A stretch of DNA of 64,000 nucleotides from Aquiluna borgnonia. Its GTDB lineage: Bacteria > Actinomycetota > Actinomycetes > Actinomycetales > Microbacteriaceae. Positions 35,805 through 45,171 of the stretch are shown here, piece by piece. Position 1 is the first letter of the stretch. The number at the start of each line of letters is the position of its first letter. A program made the translations under genes and the position numbers. Under the pieces are notes generated by a model. The model ran no database searches and was not told the origin of the DNA. It saw only the letters and a list, made by a program, of their open reading frames with translations. The stretch covers positions 1,178,001-1,242,000 of the forward strand of contig NZ_CP054056.1 of NCBI RefSeq assembly GCF_013283855.1, written 5' to 3'.

Positions 35805-37903
35805 CCAAATTTAGGAGCGGTTAGCTTCTTTCTTGGCCACCAGAACTTGTCGCCGGTCATAAATGCGAGCGCCGGCACCACAACGGTTCGCACCAGCAAG
35901 GTGTCAAGTAGCACACCGATGCAGACGATGATTCCGATCTGGTAAAGCGCGATAAGGGGCAATACTCCAAGCACTGCGAATACCGCCGCTAGCAAGATAC
36001 CTGCCGAGGTAATGACACCACCGGTAGCGCTCAGCGCACGAACCATGCCCTCACGAGTACCGTGCTTCACGGCCTCCTCCTGCGCTCTGGAGACCAAGAA
36101 GATGTTGTAGTCAACACCCAGGGCCACCAAGAACAAGAACGAGTACAGGAACACGCTTAGGTCAAGCGCTGGGAGTCCCAGTAACTGCTCGAAGATCAAC
36201 CAGCTGGCACCCATCGATGCGAAGAACGATGCCACCACGGTGGTGAGCAGCATGATTGGTGCAAGTAGTGAGCGAAGTAGCAAAACCAAGACCAGGAACA
36301 CCAAGATCAAGATCAGTGGAATCACTAGCAGCTGGTCGCGCTCATAGGTTGACTTCACATCCAAGGTCTCGGCATCCAAACCACCAACTAGTGCGTTAGC
36401 GGATTCCAAGGTTGCAAGCTCGGCTCGTAGGTCGCGAATCGACTGGTAGGCCTCATCCGACCCTGCGGTGGCATCAAGCACAACGCTCAATGCCACGATC
36501 TCACCATCGGTGTCGCCGATGGTTACCTCTGCAACACCTGGAACGCTCTCAGCCAAAGCGGCAGCATCCGCCTCGGTCCCCTTGTCCACGATCACCGTTG
36601 TCGGGGTAGTGGCACCGGCCGGGAAAGCATCGGCCAAAATCTCCTGTCCGTAAACGGCTTCCGGCTTCTCGCGGAACTGCTCGGTTGAAGACAGTCCAAC
36701 CTGGATTCCGCTGGCACCAATGGCAAGACCAGCAAGAATCAAAACACCAACCGAGGAGATGATCGCTGGGCGCTTGCTAACAGCGCGACCAAGCTTGCCC
36801 CAAAGACCATTGAGGCTCTTGTTTACTCCACCAAAGCGTGGCACGAATGGCCAGAACAAACCGCGACCAAAGACCACCAAAGCTGCAGGTAGAACTACCA
36901 GCGCAGAGATCATCGCGATGATGATTCCCGAGGCACAAACCAAACCAAGGGTTCGGTTTCCACCAAGCTCGGCAAGGGTAAGAGTAAGAAGCGCAAGTGT
37001 TACCGTCGAACCAGAAGCGATGATCGCAGGACCGGCACCCTTGAGCGCCTTGGCCATTGCTACATGGCGGTTCTCCTCAAGCAAAAGCTCTTCTCGGTAG
37101 CGAGCGATTAGCAACAGTGCGTAGTTGGTGCCGGCACCAAACACCAGCACAGACAAAATTCCGGTTACCGACCCATCTGGCACCATGCCAAAGAAGGTGG
37201 CAACCTGACGGCCAATTTGACCGGCCATGCCATCTGCAGTTCCCACCACAATCAGTGGAACCAGCCAGAGCACTGGGGATCGGTAGGTAATCAAAAGTAG
37301 AACCGCAACCACGATCACGGTTGAGAGCAAGAGCGTGAAGTCAGCACCTGCGAAAACGTTGTTCAAATCAGCCTGGAAACCCTCTGGACCGGTTAGGTAA
37401 ACCTCGAAGGTAGTCGGCATGCCATCGGCAGCAAGTTCACGAAGTTCAGCAACGCGCTCGGTTACAACCTCAACCTCGTCAGACTTCTCAAGTGGGACGG
37501 TAACAACGGCAACCTTGCCGTCTTCGGAGATCTGAGCCGGTGGCACAAACGGCTCACCCATGACCTCAAGGTTTGTGATATCCAAGAACTTCTCGTTCAC
37601 GCCACCTGCAAGCATCTGGGTGGTTGGGTCAAAACTGCCCTGCAGCCACAAAATCTCAGCTTCGGTGAACTTTGCATCGGACTTGTAGACCAATACCGCT
37701 GCGGTGGCATCGGATCCCGGAAGGTTCTCAAGTGCCTTGTTGACCAGGGCAGTCTCAGAGGTCTCTGGCAACCCATTGGTGGGGGCAGTCTCTGTAGTGG
37801 CGGCTCGAAGTGGGCCAAATGCCAAGCCAGCAAAGATGAGACCGATTAGCAATGTGACCCATGCGGTCTTTTTGCCGGTGATGAAATTAATAAGAGCGTT
37901 CAT
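35801..37903 (-). CDS. MMPL-family RND transporter
   Basis: 700 residues. Two repeats, each with one N-terminal helix, an extracytoplasmic domain and a five-helix bundle. Characteristic segments are FGAGTNYALLLIARYREEL in the first half and LGVDYNIFLVSRAQEEA in the second, with the Asp/Tyr pairs of the proton relay. Actinobacterial members export lipids, siderophores or drugs; there is no linked biosynthetic gene, so the substrate is open. SD TGGAG supports the ATG at 37903. An MFS gene follows 69 bp upstream on the same strand. Confidence 0.9.
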   Translation of the reverse strand: MNALINFITGKKTAWVTLLIGLIFAGLAFGPLRAATTETAPTNGLPETSETALVNKALENLPGSDATAAVLVYKSDAKFTEAEILWLQGSFDPTTQMLAGGVNEKFLDITNLEVMGEPFVPPAQISEDGKVAVVTVPLEKSDEVEVVTERVAELRELAADGMPTTFEVYLTGPEGFQADLNNVFAGADFTLLLSTVIVVAVLLLITYRSPVLWLVPLIVVGTADGMAGQIGRQVATFFGMVPDGSVTGILSVLVFGAGTNYALLLIARYREELLLEENRHVAMAKALKGAGPAIIASGSTVTLALLTLTLAELGGNRTLGLVCASGIIIAMISALVVLPAALVVFGRGLFWPFVPRFGGVNKSLNGLWGKLGRAVSKRPAIISSVGVLILAGLAIGASGIQVGLSSTEQFREKPEAVYGQEILADAFPAGATTPTTVIVDKGTEADAAALAESVPGVAEVTIGDTDGEIVALSVVLDATAGSDEAYQSIRDLRAELATLESANALVGGLDAETLDVKSTYERDQLLVIPLILILVFLVLVLLLRSLLAPIMLLTTVVASFFASMGASWLIFEQLLGLPALDLSVFLYSFLFLVALGVDYNIFLVSRAQEEAVKHGTREGMVRALSATGGVITSAGILLAAVFAVLGVLPLIALYQIGIIVCIGVLLDTLLVRTVVVPALAFMTGDKFWWPRKKLTAPKFG

Positions 37904-37972
37904 GTTTTCTCCAGACGTAACCCTGGGTAAAACCTAGTGGCACTGAAAAAAGTTCCCGCCGAATTGTGCTCT

Positions 37973-39271
37973 TTAGTCTTGAGCTTCGGCTTGCTCGGGT
38001 GCAAGGCTCTGGCCGGTCGATGCGTGAGCGGCTGCAATAGCCCGCTTACCCGAGGGCAGCAGCACCGCAACCGCTGCGATAACAACGGTTAGAGCACCGG
38101 TTGCAATCAAGATCGATTCCACAGACACCACATCGGCCAGTGGGCCCAGAATTGCCATGCCAAGCGGCATTGCCACCGCCATAACGATTCCCACAAAGCC
38201 GAAGACTCGGCCCTGGCGCTCCGGCTCAACTGTCTCCTGCAGCAAGGTCATTGCCGAGGTAGAGAAGGCCGGAACAATTAGTCCGATCAGGAAGAACAGG
38301 CTGTAGAACAAAATCAAGTTTGTTGAAAAGCCCATCACGATTGCAAGGACGCCAAACGCCGCGGAGGTTGAAATTATCGTGGTGATGCGATCCAACTTAT
38401 TGGCGAACACGGCCATCAGGGCTCCACCTAGAACCATGCCAACTCCGAAAGAAATCTCCAGCACTGTTAGCTTCCAGACTTCGTCACCGAAGTTTCTAAC
38501 CAGCATCAAAGGCGAAAGGTTTGACGGGGCAACAATCAAAAGAAAAACAATGCCGAAGATTGCAATCACCCAGCGCACCAGTTCATGAGTGAAGGTGTAG
38601 TTGATGCCCTCTTTCAGATCGGCCAGGTAAGAAGGCTTGTCCAAGTTGGCTACCCGAGCCAGAGTTGGAACTGCGATGGTCGCCAAGAGCGAGACACCGA
38701 TGATTGCGGTCACAACATCGATAAACAGGATTCCCACCAGTGAGAAGTTTGCGTAAACGGCAGCTGCCGCAATTGGAGCGAGCAGGGTCAGCGATGACTG
38801 AACGCTGCTGTTGATTCCATTCACTCGCATCAACTTTTCGGTCGGAACAATCTGGGGCAATAGCGCTGAGACAGCCGGGCTTTGCACGCCAGCACCAAGG
38901 GACCTAACCGCCATCACCAAGAAGATCAACCAAAGCTGATCTACCCCAGAGAGCATCAGAAGAGCAAGCCCAAAGGTTGCCAACGCGATCGACAGGTCAG
39001 CAGCGATGATCATGAACTTGCGGTTGATGCGGTCAGCCCAGACTCCAGCAAACACGGAGACGATTGCCTGTGGCAGGAAGCCAAAGACTGCTGACAGCGC
39101 CAAAACTGTTCCGGACTTGGTGGTCAGAGTTAGGTGCCACATGATCGCGTACTGCACCAACATCGAACCGAAGACTGTGACTGTTTGACCAACCAGAAAA
39201 ACAGCAACCCTCTTCTTCCAGCCCTGGAGTGAGGTTTCTTGCGCTTGAGATTCTGAGCTGTTAGAAGTCAT
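37973..39271 (-). CDS. MFS efflux protein (MFS_3/TetA-like)
   Basis: 432 residues from the ATG at 39271 (MTSNSSESQAQ), with a polar N-terminus and a twelve-helix core. Loop 2-3 carries GVWADRINRKFMIIAADL (motif A), and the GVQSPAVSALLPQIV and PERQGRVFGFVGIVMAVAMPLG stretches are typical of the enterobactin-exporter/macrolide-efflux group. The frame extends to 39343, but without an SD. It is probably cotranscribed with the MMPL gene and likely exports a hydrophobic compound. Confidence 0.88.
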   Translation of the reverse strand: MTSNSSESQAQETSLQGWKKRVAVFLVGQTVTVFGSMLVQYAIMWHLTLTTKSGTVLALSAVFGFLPQAIVSVFAGVWADRINRKFMIIAADLSIALATFGLALLMLSGVDQLWLIFLVMAVRSLGAGVQSPAVSALLPQIVPTEKLMRVNGINSSVQSSLTLLAPIAAAAVYANFSLVGILFIDVVTAIIGVSLLATIAVPTLARVANLDKPSYLADLKEGINYTFTHELVRWVIAIFGIVFLLIVAPSNLSPLMLVRNFGDEVWKLTVLEISFGVGMVLGGALMAVFANKLDRITTIISTSAAFGVLAIVMGFSTNLILFYSLFFLIGLIVPAFSTSAMTLLQETVEPERQGRVFGFVGIVMAVAMPLGMAILGPLADVVSVESILIATGALTVVIAAVAVLLPSGKRAIAAAHASTGQSLAPEQAEAQD

Positions 39272-39433
39272 GGGTTTCTTTCTTTGAGCAACAGCAAATG
39301 TTACCGCCGTAAGAGGGTTGAGCCGAGAACCCCTGATTTGCAAAGAATAGCCTCACAGGCAATTGCCCAGAATCCAATACCTTATTCACAGGGTCTATCG
39401 ACAGCATGTAGCTGTTCGCTCGAAAGGTGAGGC

Positions 39434-40969
39434 ATGACGTCATTCAAATTGGCCAAACCAATATCTTGGAGTCTTGGCCTGGCGGTCCTTGCCGCCCTAA
39501 TCGCAGTAGCGGCAAAACTGTCGTTGACTGGCGGAGAGCTATTGCCAGGTGTTGACGGCGCCTATTACTGGGTGCAGGTGCGCTCCCTACTAGAAGATTT
39601 CACTTTGGCTTTTGATGACGTGCCATTGGTTCTTTGGATCCAAGCGCTCATTTCGGTATTGGTTGGAGATATAGAACTTGGTGTTCGAATATCAGATGCG
39701 CTTCTGCCAGCGCTCTCTGCAATTCCGATTTACCTAATTCTGAGAACTGCGAAGTCGATCTGGGTCCCAGCCCTGGGAATCCTGGCAGTGCTATTGCATC
39801 CGACTCAGCTGTATTTCTTCACCGGGGATTTCATTAAGAACTCAGCTGCTATTCCGCTAGTTTTCTGTGTTGGTTGGCTATTACTCACCTGGTCTTCGAG
39901 GTCAAAGCTCAAGACCACTGTCTATTTGCTTATATGCCTCTCAGCGCTTGCCTTATCTCACTTCGGCACATTGCTGCTCGCTGTGATGCTCATCGCCATT
40001 TGGCTGGTTTTCATCATAAGGAACAAGCCACGAGTGTTTTGGATCAAGAGTGTTGCGGTGGTTCTGGCGTCTCTTGGCGGCGTATTACTTGCCCTGGCGT
40101 TGCTAGTGCCCGCAAGATACGAGCGACTTGTGGAGTTTGTCACTCAGCCCTCGACTATTTTCGCTAACCCCGCCTGGGAAATGTTGTTTGGTCCAGGCTT
40201 GGGAGTGGTCTTTGGCGGCAGAACCGATGTAGTGATGATCTTCAGCCTGGTGGTGGGTCAAATTGGATCAATCGCGTTGGGCTTTGTGCTTTGGAAGATT
40301 CGCAAGACACTGAGCGACTCGTCCTTAGGTCTAGCTAGCGCTGGGCTGATTTCAGCATTCCTACTCTCTTCACCGCTGATTGGCATGGAGTGGGCAAATA
40401 GATTGATGGCACTCTCATTTGTTCCGCTAGCCATAGCGGCAATGGTCATTTGGCTTGCAGCAGAGCGTCCAGCCATGAAACTTGTGCCTGCGTTGCTAGC
40501 AATCGCAAGCTTGATCACCTCTTCGGTTCTAATGTTCGCTGGGCTGAGGCAGCCGATCATGACCGATGAGGCTTACAAGGACCTTAAGGTCGTCGCCGAA
40601 GAGTTTGACTTTCCAGAAAACTCCATCGTTGTTGCCAGACATGGCGTGGAGTTTTTAGTGGCGTGGAAAATGGAAGTACATGTGGTGCAAGAGACCTCAT
40701 ATCAGGATGTAAATCTGGATAACTACGATGCCGTTTACTACCTCGAGCAGGTCGGTTCTAGTCAAGGTGCTGGCGTGCCGTATGAGCCCTACATCAGTGG
40801 CTCAAAGCCCTCAACGGGAGAAGCACTAGGAAAACCTCCTACCGGGAAACCACCGATCGGTCCTAAGCCGACCGGCTACTCACCCATGGACCCTAAAGTC
40901 AGTGACTTTAGCCTGCAGGGCGATTTGGTTTATGAGAACCAAAGCTTCACCCTGACCCAATTGCGCTAG
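39434..40969 (+). CDS. GT-C-like polytopic membrane protein with Pro-rich tail
   Basis: 511 residues, about eleven hydrophobic helices. The first outer loop reads LLPGVDGAYYWVQVRSLLED, resembling the acidic first loop of GT-C glycosyltransferases (oligosaccharyl/mannosyl transferase fold), followed by a small soluble C-terminal domain (EEFDFPENSIVVARHGVEFLVAWKMEVHVVQE). A Pro/Gly/Lys low-complexity stretch (residues ~450-480, with repeated GKPP and PTG) lies near the end. I suspect lipid-linked sugar transfer at the outer face, but the family is not certain. SD AAAGGTGAGG precedes the ATG. Confidence 0.65.
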   Translation: MTSFKLAKPISWSLGLAVLAALIAVAAKLSLTGGELLPGVDGAYYWVQVRSLLEDFTLAFDDVPLVLWIQALISVLVGDIELGVRISDALLPALSAIPIYLILRTAKSIWVPALGILAVLLHPTQLYFFTGDFIKNSAAIPLVFCVGWLLLTWSSRSKLKTTVYLLICLSALALSHFGTLLLAVMLIAIWLVFIIRNKPRVFWIKSVAVVLASLGGVLLALALLVPARYERLVEFVTQPSTIFANPAWEMLFGPGLGVVFGGRTDVVMIFSLVVGQIGSIALGFVLWKIRKTLSDSSLGLASAGLISAFLLSSPLIGMEWANRLMALSFVPLAIAAMVIWLAAERPAMKLVPALLAIASLITSSVLMFAGLRQPIMTDEAYKDLKVVAEEFDFPENSIVVARHGVEFLVAWKMEVHVVQETSYQDVNLDNYDAVYYLEQVGSSQGAGVPYEPYISGSKPSTGEALGKPPTGKPPIGPKPTGYSPMDPKVSDFSLQGDLVYENQSFTLTQLR

Positions 40970-40978
40970 TTGAAGGCG

Positions 40979-41416
40979 CTACGGCTTCTTTGGCAAAGAA
41001 GACCAGAGTGCGATTAAGCACAGTGGCAAAAGAATGTAGCTGCCGATTTCACCCGGTGGTGGGGACGCGACTTCTATTGGCTTCATTTGACCCACCAAGA
41101 TTCGACCACCCCAGTCCAAGGTCTGCACCAACAGGGCAAATGGCACCAGACTTCTAGCAAAGATGAGGATCCCCCACATCATCACCGAAAGCAGCAGCTG
41201 CGTATAGCCCCACTGCGCAAACATGGCGATCAGGTTAGACCCACCAGCAACGGACACATCTAGCCCTGCAATGCTGTTTGCACCGCCATCCGGTAAAAAG
41301 ACATGCGCCAAGCTTCGGAGAGTCGTGATTGAGGTCAGCAGGACCAGAAAGATCAGCGAGAATCGACTCCCCTGGTAGCCAGGCTTCATCTCAAATTTGG
41401 TAGTTAGTTTTCGCAT
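40979..41416 (-). CDS. small membrane protein of unknown function
   Basis: 145 residues with four predicted helices, a short basic N-terminus and a cytosolic C-terminus ending SSLPKKP. The loop VGQMKPIEVASPPPGEIG precedes the last helix. No family is recognised. ATG at 41416 with TAGTTT 6 nt before it and no SD. It converges on the GT-C-like gene with a 9-bp gap. Confidence 0.6.
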   Translation of the reverse strand: MRKLTTKFEMKPGYQGSRFSLIFLVLLTSITTLRSLAHVFLPDGGANSIAGLDVSVAGGSNLIAMFAQWGYTQLLLSVMMWGILIFARSLVPFALLVQTLDWGGRILVGQMKPIEVASPPPGEIGSYILLPLCLIALWSSLPKKP

Positions 41417-41422
41417 GACTTC

Positions 41423-41428
41423 AAACTA
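41423..41428 (-). promoter_or_regulatory. -10 box TAGTTT of a leaderless gene
   Basis: On the minus strand TAGTTT (41428-41423) is 6 nt before the ATG at 41416. Confidence 0.5.
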
Positions 41429-41508
41429 TTCGGTTCGATTCGACAAGACAAACGTCATCACAGACTCCTGTGGAAAACTCATAGACCCAAAGTTCGATTT
41501 CTGGCTTC

Positions 41509-44313
41509 TCAACGCCTAGCTGCTTCCAAAGTGCGATCAAAGGTGATCTCCAAAACTGGCTTTGAACCAGCCAGCCCAACCTTCTTGATCTGAACATTCG
41601 CACTCTTTATGTATTTCGAGTACTTGAGTACCCGCTGACAAGTTGATTTGGCAAGAGTTTCTGCCTTTATTACTTCTTTGGCGGAGGCGTTTGAGGCTAC
41701 TTTGCCAACACAGCTCAACAGATTTGCCGAGGTGTCGGCGCGATAAACCTTCTGCAACGCTGAGAGGCCAGCGAGAGTTGGGCGATTGCCGACAAACTTA
41801 GTCAGCTTGATTGAGCGGGTCAGCGCATAGGGCTTTACTACCTCAATGAAACCGTTGTAGGTCATTTTTCCACTCGTGTAAGAAGTTAGTTCCAGTTCAG
41901 GAAAACCTTCTTCTTTGGCTGGTAGCTCGATGACAATTTCATTGTCGGTTTGCTGAAGCACCTTGATGTCTCTACCGTCAAGTGTGACGCTAGCGACCTC
42001 GTTCAAGAGCACGCCCTTCAACGCTAAGGTCTGGCCTTTAGATGACACTAGAAGTCGAGAGACAACCGAAAGTCTTGGACCTAAAGGTGAGCTCCGCGCT
42101 TCTGATACTGGTGCGCGAGTTTGGGCTGCAGTGAATGGTGAGAAGCTTTCGGTCACCCCACACACCTGCCCATTCACATAACTGCGCTGTGGTAGTGCAA
42201 CCCACGCTCCTGCGGTGTAGTGGAAAATGTCGTCAGTCGGCAATCCGTCCAAACACACAGTCACTGGTCCGCTAATCCCCGAGACCTGAATATCGACAAC
42301 CTTTGTCGCTCCGGTAATTAGAAACGGTGTGGCGGTGGCGGTGGCGGGGTTGTCTATTGGAACCAAGGTCACCACTGCGGAACTGCTGGTTGGTGTAAAG
42401 GCCAAACGAACCCTCGGGAGCGTCGATGTGGCAGGAACCTCTGCAGCGGTTAGACCTGACGGGATGCTGACGACTTGAGAATTGGTAACTGAACCCGCCT
42501 CTATTGTCGGAATAGCGTTCCAAATTGCATACACGGTCAGGTTTGCATTTGTTGACGGTTGGTATGGGAAGGTGACAGCTTCGCCACCACTAGTCAGTGA
42601 CCATCCCGCGAAGTTGAACCCGGTTCGCGTTGGTTCATTTGGTGCGTCAATCGATTCACCCGGAGCAAAGGTCACGTTTGGCACGGCCGAACCCAAGGTC
42701 GAGTCGAAAGTCACAGTTGGGTGAGGTTGATAAATTGCATAAAGCGCTGAACGGGCAATTACAGATGCTGACGCCGATGTTGGATCCAGAATAACGCTTC
42801 CATCGTCTGTATTTGACCATCCCCTGAGCGTGTATCCACTTCTGGTGGGCAAGGTCGGCAAAGTGAGCGAAGTAACGCGGGTGTCTCTAAAAACAGAACT
42901 GCCCAACTGACGAAGGCTTGAGCCAGTGGCGAAAGTTACACTCGTCAAATTAGGGTTGTCGTAGAAGGCCTCCCTGCCAATAGTGTGCACGCTTGCAGGG
43001 ATTTGGATTGAGGCACCGAGCCTCGCACTACCGAACGCATTTTCCTGAATTTCCCCAAGGGCCGAGTTTGGTGCAAAAGTTATCTGAGTCGAGACCGCGC
43101 TGGCGCCAGGGGCACGTTGAAGGTTTTGGAAGGCATATTGCTGAATCATGGTTACGCTAGCGGGGATCTCAATTGACTCCAGGCGCGTTGATTGGAACGC
43201 TGCGTTCGGAATTGTTGCGATGCTCGAGTCTGCTGAAAAAGTCAGTATGGTCAGCTGGTTCGAGCGCGCAAATGCGTAGCCGCCGATTGTTGAAACTGTT
43301 GAGGGAATGTTTACTGTCTGTAGCCGACTCTCAGCAAACGCCCCTGGTCCAATTGCTGTAACAGATGCTGGAATCGCGTAAGTTACGTCTTGTAACCAAG
43401 CAGCGTAAGCGATCAAAGTGGTTCGAGTCTTATTGAAGAGCACCCCGTTTTCAATAGAAAAATGCTGGTTTGCATCTGAGATGGTCAAGTTGACGTTTGA
43501 GCCAAACGGGGAAAGCCCGATGGTCGTCACGGTCGAAGGCAGGGCGATTGTAGGACGCGGATCCGGGGGGTTGATTGTGCCAATACCGTTGAATACGTAG
43601 TCACCAATAGTGGTTAGTTGCGATCCTTCCTCGAACGTGACCGAGTTCAAAGACGCAACGTTTTCGAAAACTTGATTCCCCAAAGTCGTCAAGCTTGGTG
43701 GAAGATTAATCGCGCTCAGAGTCGTTCCCTTGAATGCTCCTCGTTCGATGGTCTGAAGTTGAGAGTTGACCTGAAAACTTACAGATGTGAGTGACGATGT
43801 ATTTTCGAACGCGAAGCTTCCGATAGAAGTGACTCTCGCTGGAACCCTAAATGCAGTCAGCCTGGTGTAGCCGAATGCAGCTTCCGGAATCCTGGTGAGA
43901 AGAGAATTGTCTGCGATTGAAACTGCAGCCAAATTTCTGCTTTGGGCAAATGCGTAAGGCGCTATTTCGGTCACACTTGCCGGGATAACGACTTCCAACA
44001 AATCATAGTTCCACTGAAACAGGCCGATTTTGGTGACGCCCTCCGGAATGACCGCCGTGCCCTTACAGCCATCCACCGGGGGTCCGGGGACAGTTACTAG
44101 GTCCCTGGCGATTACATGACCGTCTTCGTAAGAGACCGTAAAAGCTCCCGCAGTGCTGCAAGGATAGGTTCCAGGGGCAACGCCGGAAGGGGTGGTAGCC
44201 TCCGCCTCAATAGGCCCGAAACCAAAAGTCAGCACTGCAACGAGAGCTGTAGTGGCGGTCAACTGTCGGCTAAGTGTCGGAAGTTGGATCAGAGAGAGAT
44301 TCAGGCTACGCAT
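41509..44313 (-). CDS. large secreted BspA-type leucine-rich-repeat protein
   Basis: About 934 residues from the ATG at 44313; an ATG at 44355 adds 14. A signal peptide ends near EAEATTP. Roughly residues 80-500 are BspA/LRR_5 repeats (recurring IPASVTxIGxxAF, LTSVTFxxxSxL). Two InlB/Listeria-Bacteroides type beta-repeats follow (RSGYTLRGWSNTDDG; RTGFNFAGWSLTSGG), then a Ser/Thr-rich beta region, an IPT-like domain (LALKGVLLNEVASVTLDG) and a C-terminal domain with two cysteines (LLSCVGKV, STCQRVL) and OmpA-like alternation. There is no sortase motif. It is likely an adhesive surface or secreted protein. It is divergent from a two-component system that may control it. Confidence 0.82.
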   Translation of the reverse strand: MRSLNLSLIQLPTLSRQLTATTALVAVLTFGFGPIEAEATTPSGVAPGTYPCSTAGAFTVSYEDGHVIARDLVTVPGPPVDGCKGTAVIPEGVTKIGLFQWNYDLLEVVIPASVTEIAPYAFAQSRNLAAVSIADNSLLTRIPEAAFGYTRLTAFRVPARVTSIGSFAFENTSSLTSVSFQVNSQLQTIERGAFKGTTLSAINLPPSLTTLGNQVFENVASLNSVTFEEGSQLTTIGDYVFNGIGTINPPDPRPTIALPSTVTTIGLSPFGSNVNLTISDANQHFSIENGVLFNKTRTTLIAYAAWLQDVTYAIPASVTAIGPGAFAESRLQTVNIPSTVSTIGGYAFARSNQLTILTFSADSSIATIPNAAFQSTRLESIEIPASVTMIQQYAFQNLQRAPGASAVSTQITFAPNSALGEIQENAFGSARLGASIQIPASVHTIGREAFYDNPNLTSVTFATGSSLRQLGSSVFRDTRVTSLTLPTLPTRSGYTLRGWSNTDDGSVILDPTSASASVIARSALYAIYQPHPTVTFDSTLGSAVPNVTFAPGESIDAPNEPTRTGFNFAGWSLTSGGEAVTFPYQPSTNANLTVYAIWNAIPTIEAGSVTNSQVVSIPSGLTAAEVPATSTLPRVRLAFTPTSSSAVVTLVPIDNPATATATPFLITGATKVVDIQVSGISGPVTVCLDGLPTDDIFHYTAGAWVALPQRSYVNGQVCGVTESFSPFTAAQTRAPVSEARSSPLGPRLSVVSRLLVSSKGQTLALKGVLLNEVASVTLDGRDIKVLQQTDNEIVIELPAKEEGFPELELTSYTSGKMTYNGFIEVVKPYALTRSIKLTKFVGNRPTLAGLSALQKVYRADTSANLLSCVGKVASNASAKEVIKAETLAKSTCQRVLKYSKYIKSANVQIKKVGLAGSKPVLEITFDRTLEAARR

Positions 44314-44505
44314 AAGTTTTCCATCAGTTGAAACGGGCCCCTTGAGAGCGCTCATCGGCGCCTCAACGGCAGGGTGGGATTACCCATACCTGAATCGTAA
44401 AAACCTCCGCAGTGCCACATTGAAAAGTGAGCAGTGATAACGATTTATGAGAACATCTGTGACAACTATCTGGCGAGGTTTTTTGCTCGCGTGAGAACAT
44501 TAGTT

Positions 44506-45171
44506 ATGCGACCTATTCGTGTTCTCTATGTAGAAAATGACTCTGCACTAAGGCGCATCCTTGGCGAAATGCTTGCGAAGTCCGACAAATTGCAACTTGT
44601 CGGCTCATATGCGAATGCAAACGAAGTGCTTGACCGCGCCACTGTAAGGGGCGCCGATGTAGCCTTAGTCGACTTTTCTCTCGACCAGAATGGTCTCAAC
44701 GGTATTGAGCTCGGCATCGCTCTGAGAAACATCAACGAATACATCGGCATAGTGGTTTATTCGCAACATTCGGTTTCAAAGATGGTGAATCGTGTTCCCA
44801 AGGCAATGCGTCACGGTTGGTCTTTCTTTGACAAGTCGGCCGAAATGTCGCTTTCTGACTATGTGAGGATCATCCACTCAACTGCAGCAGGCAATGGCAA
44901 CTGGGAGGCAGTTTCGGAGCGCGACGTGCAGGGAGTTGAGGCTCGAACTTCAATCTTTTTTCAACTGTCCCCTCAACAGCGAGCGATTATGTCTCTTAGT
45001 GCACAGGGCAAAGGAGCAAAGGAAATTGCCGCGCAGCTAGGCCTTAGCTACTCATACGTGCGCAAACAGCTATCGCGCTCTTACTCCGTATTACTTCCCG
45101 GCGCCTCGCCAAGAGATGATCTCAAAACGGCTGCCGTGCTCAAATACATTGAACTGACGAGACAGAACTGA
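44506..45171 (+). CDS. LuxR/NarL-type response regulator
   Basis: 221 residues from the ATG at 44506 (MRPIRVLYVEND); the frame extends to 44434. The receiver domain has the acidic pair as E-N-D instead of D-D, the phosphoacceptor Asp in VALVDFSLD, and the conserved Lys in FFDKSA. The C-terminal HTH is LSPQQRAIMSLSAQGKGAKEIAAQLGLSYSYVRKQL. The stop shares one base with the kinase start (TGATG). No SD and no clear -10 box is found, so the start is less certain than the gene. Confidence 0.85.
   Translation: MRPIRVLYVENDSALRRILGEMLAKSDKLQLVGSYANANEVLDRATVRGADVALVDFSLDQNGLNGIELGIALRNINEYIGIVVYSQHSVSKMVNRVPKAMRHGWSFFDKSAEMSLSDYVRIIHSTAAGNGNWEAVSERDVQGVEARTSIFFQLSPQQRAIMSLSAQGKGAKEIAAQLGLSYSYVRKQLSRSYSVLLPGASPRDDLKTAAVLKYIELTRQN

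Noticed and set aside
42320-42350. GGCGGTGGCGGTGGCGG short tandem repeat
   Set aside because: It is codon-level repetition of a Thr/Ala stretch (TATAT) in the repeat protein, in frame, with no sign of a separate element.
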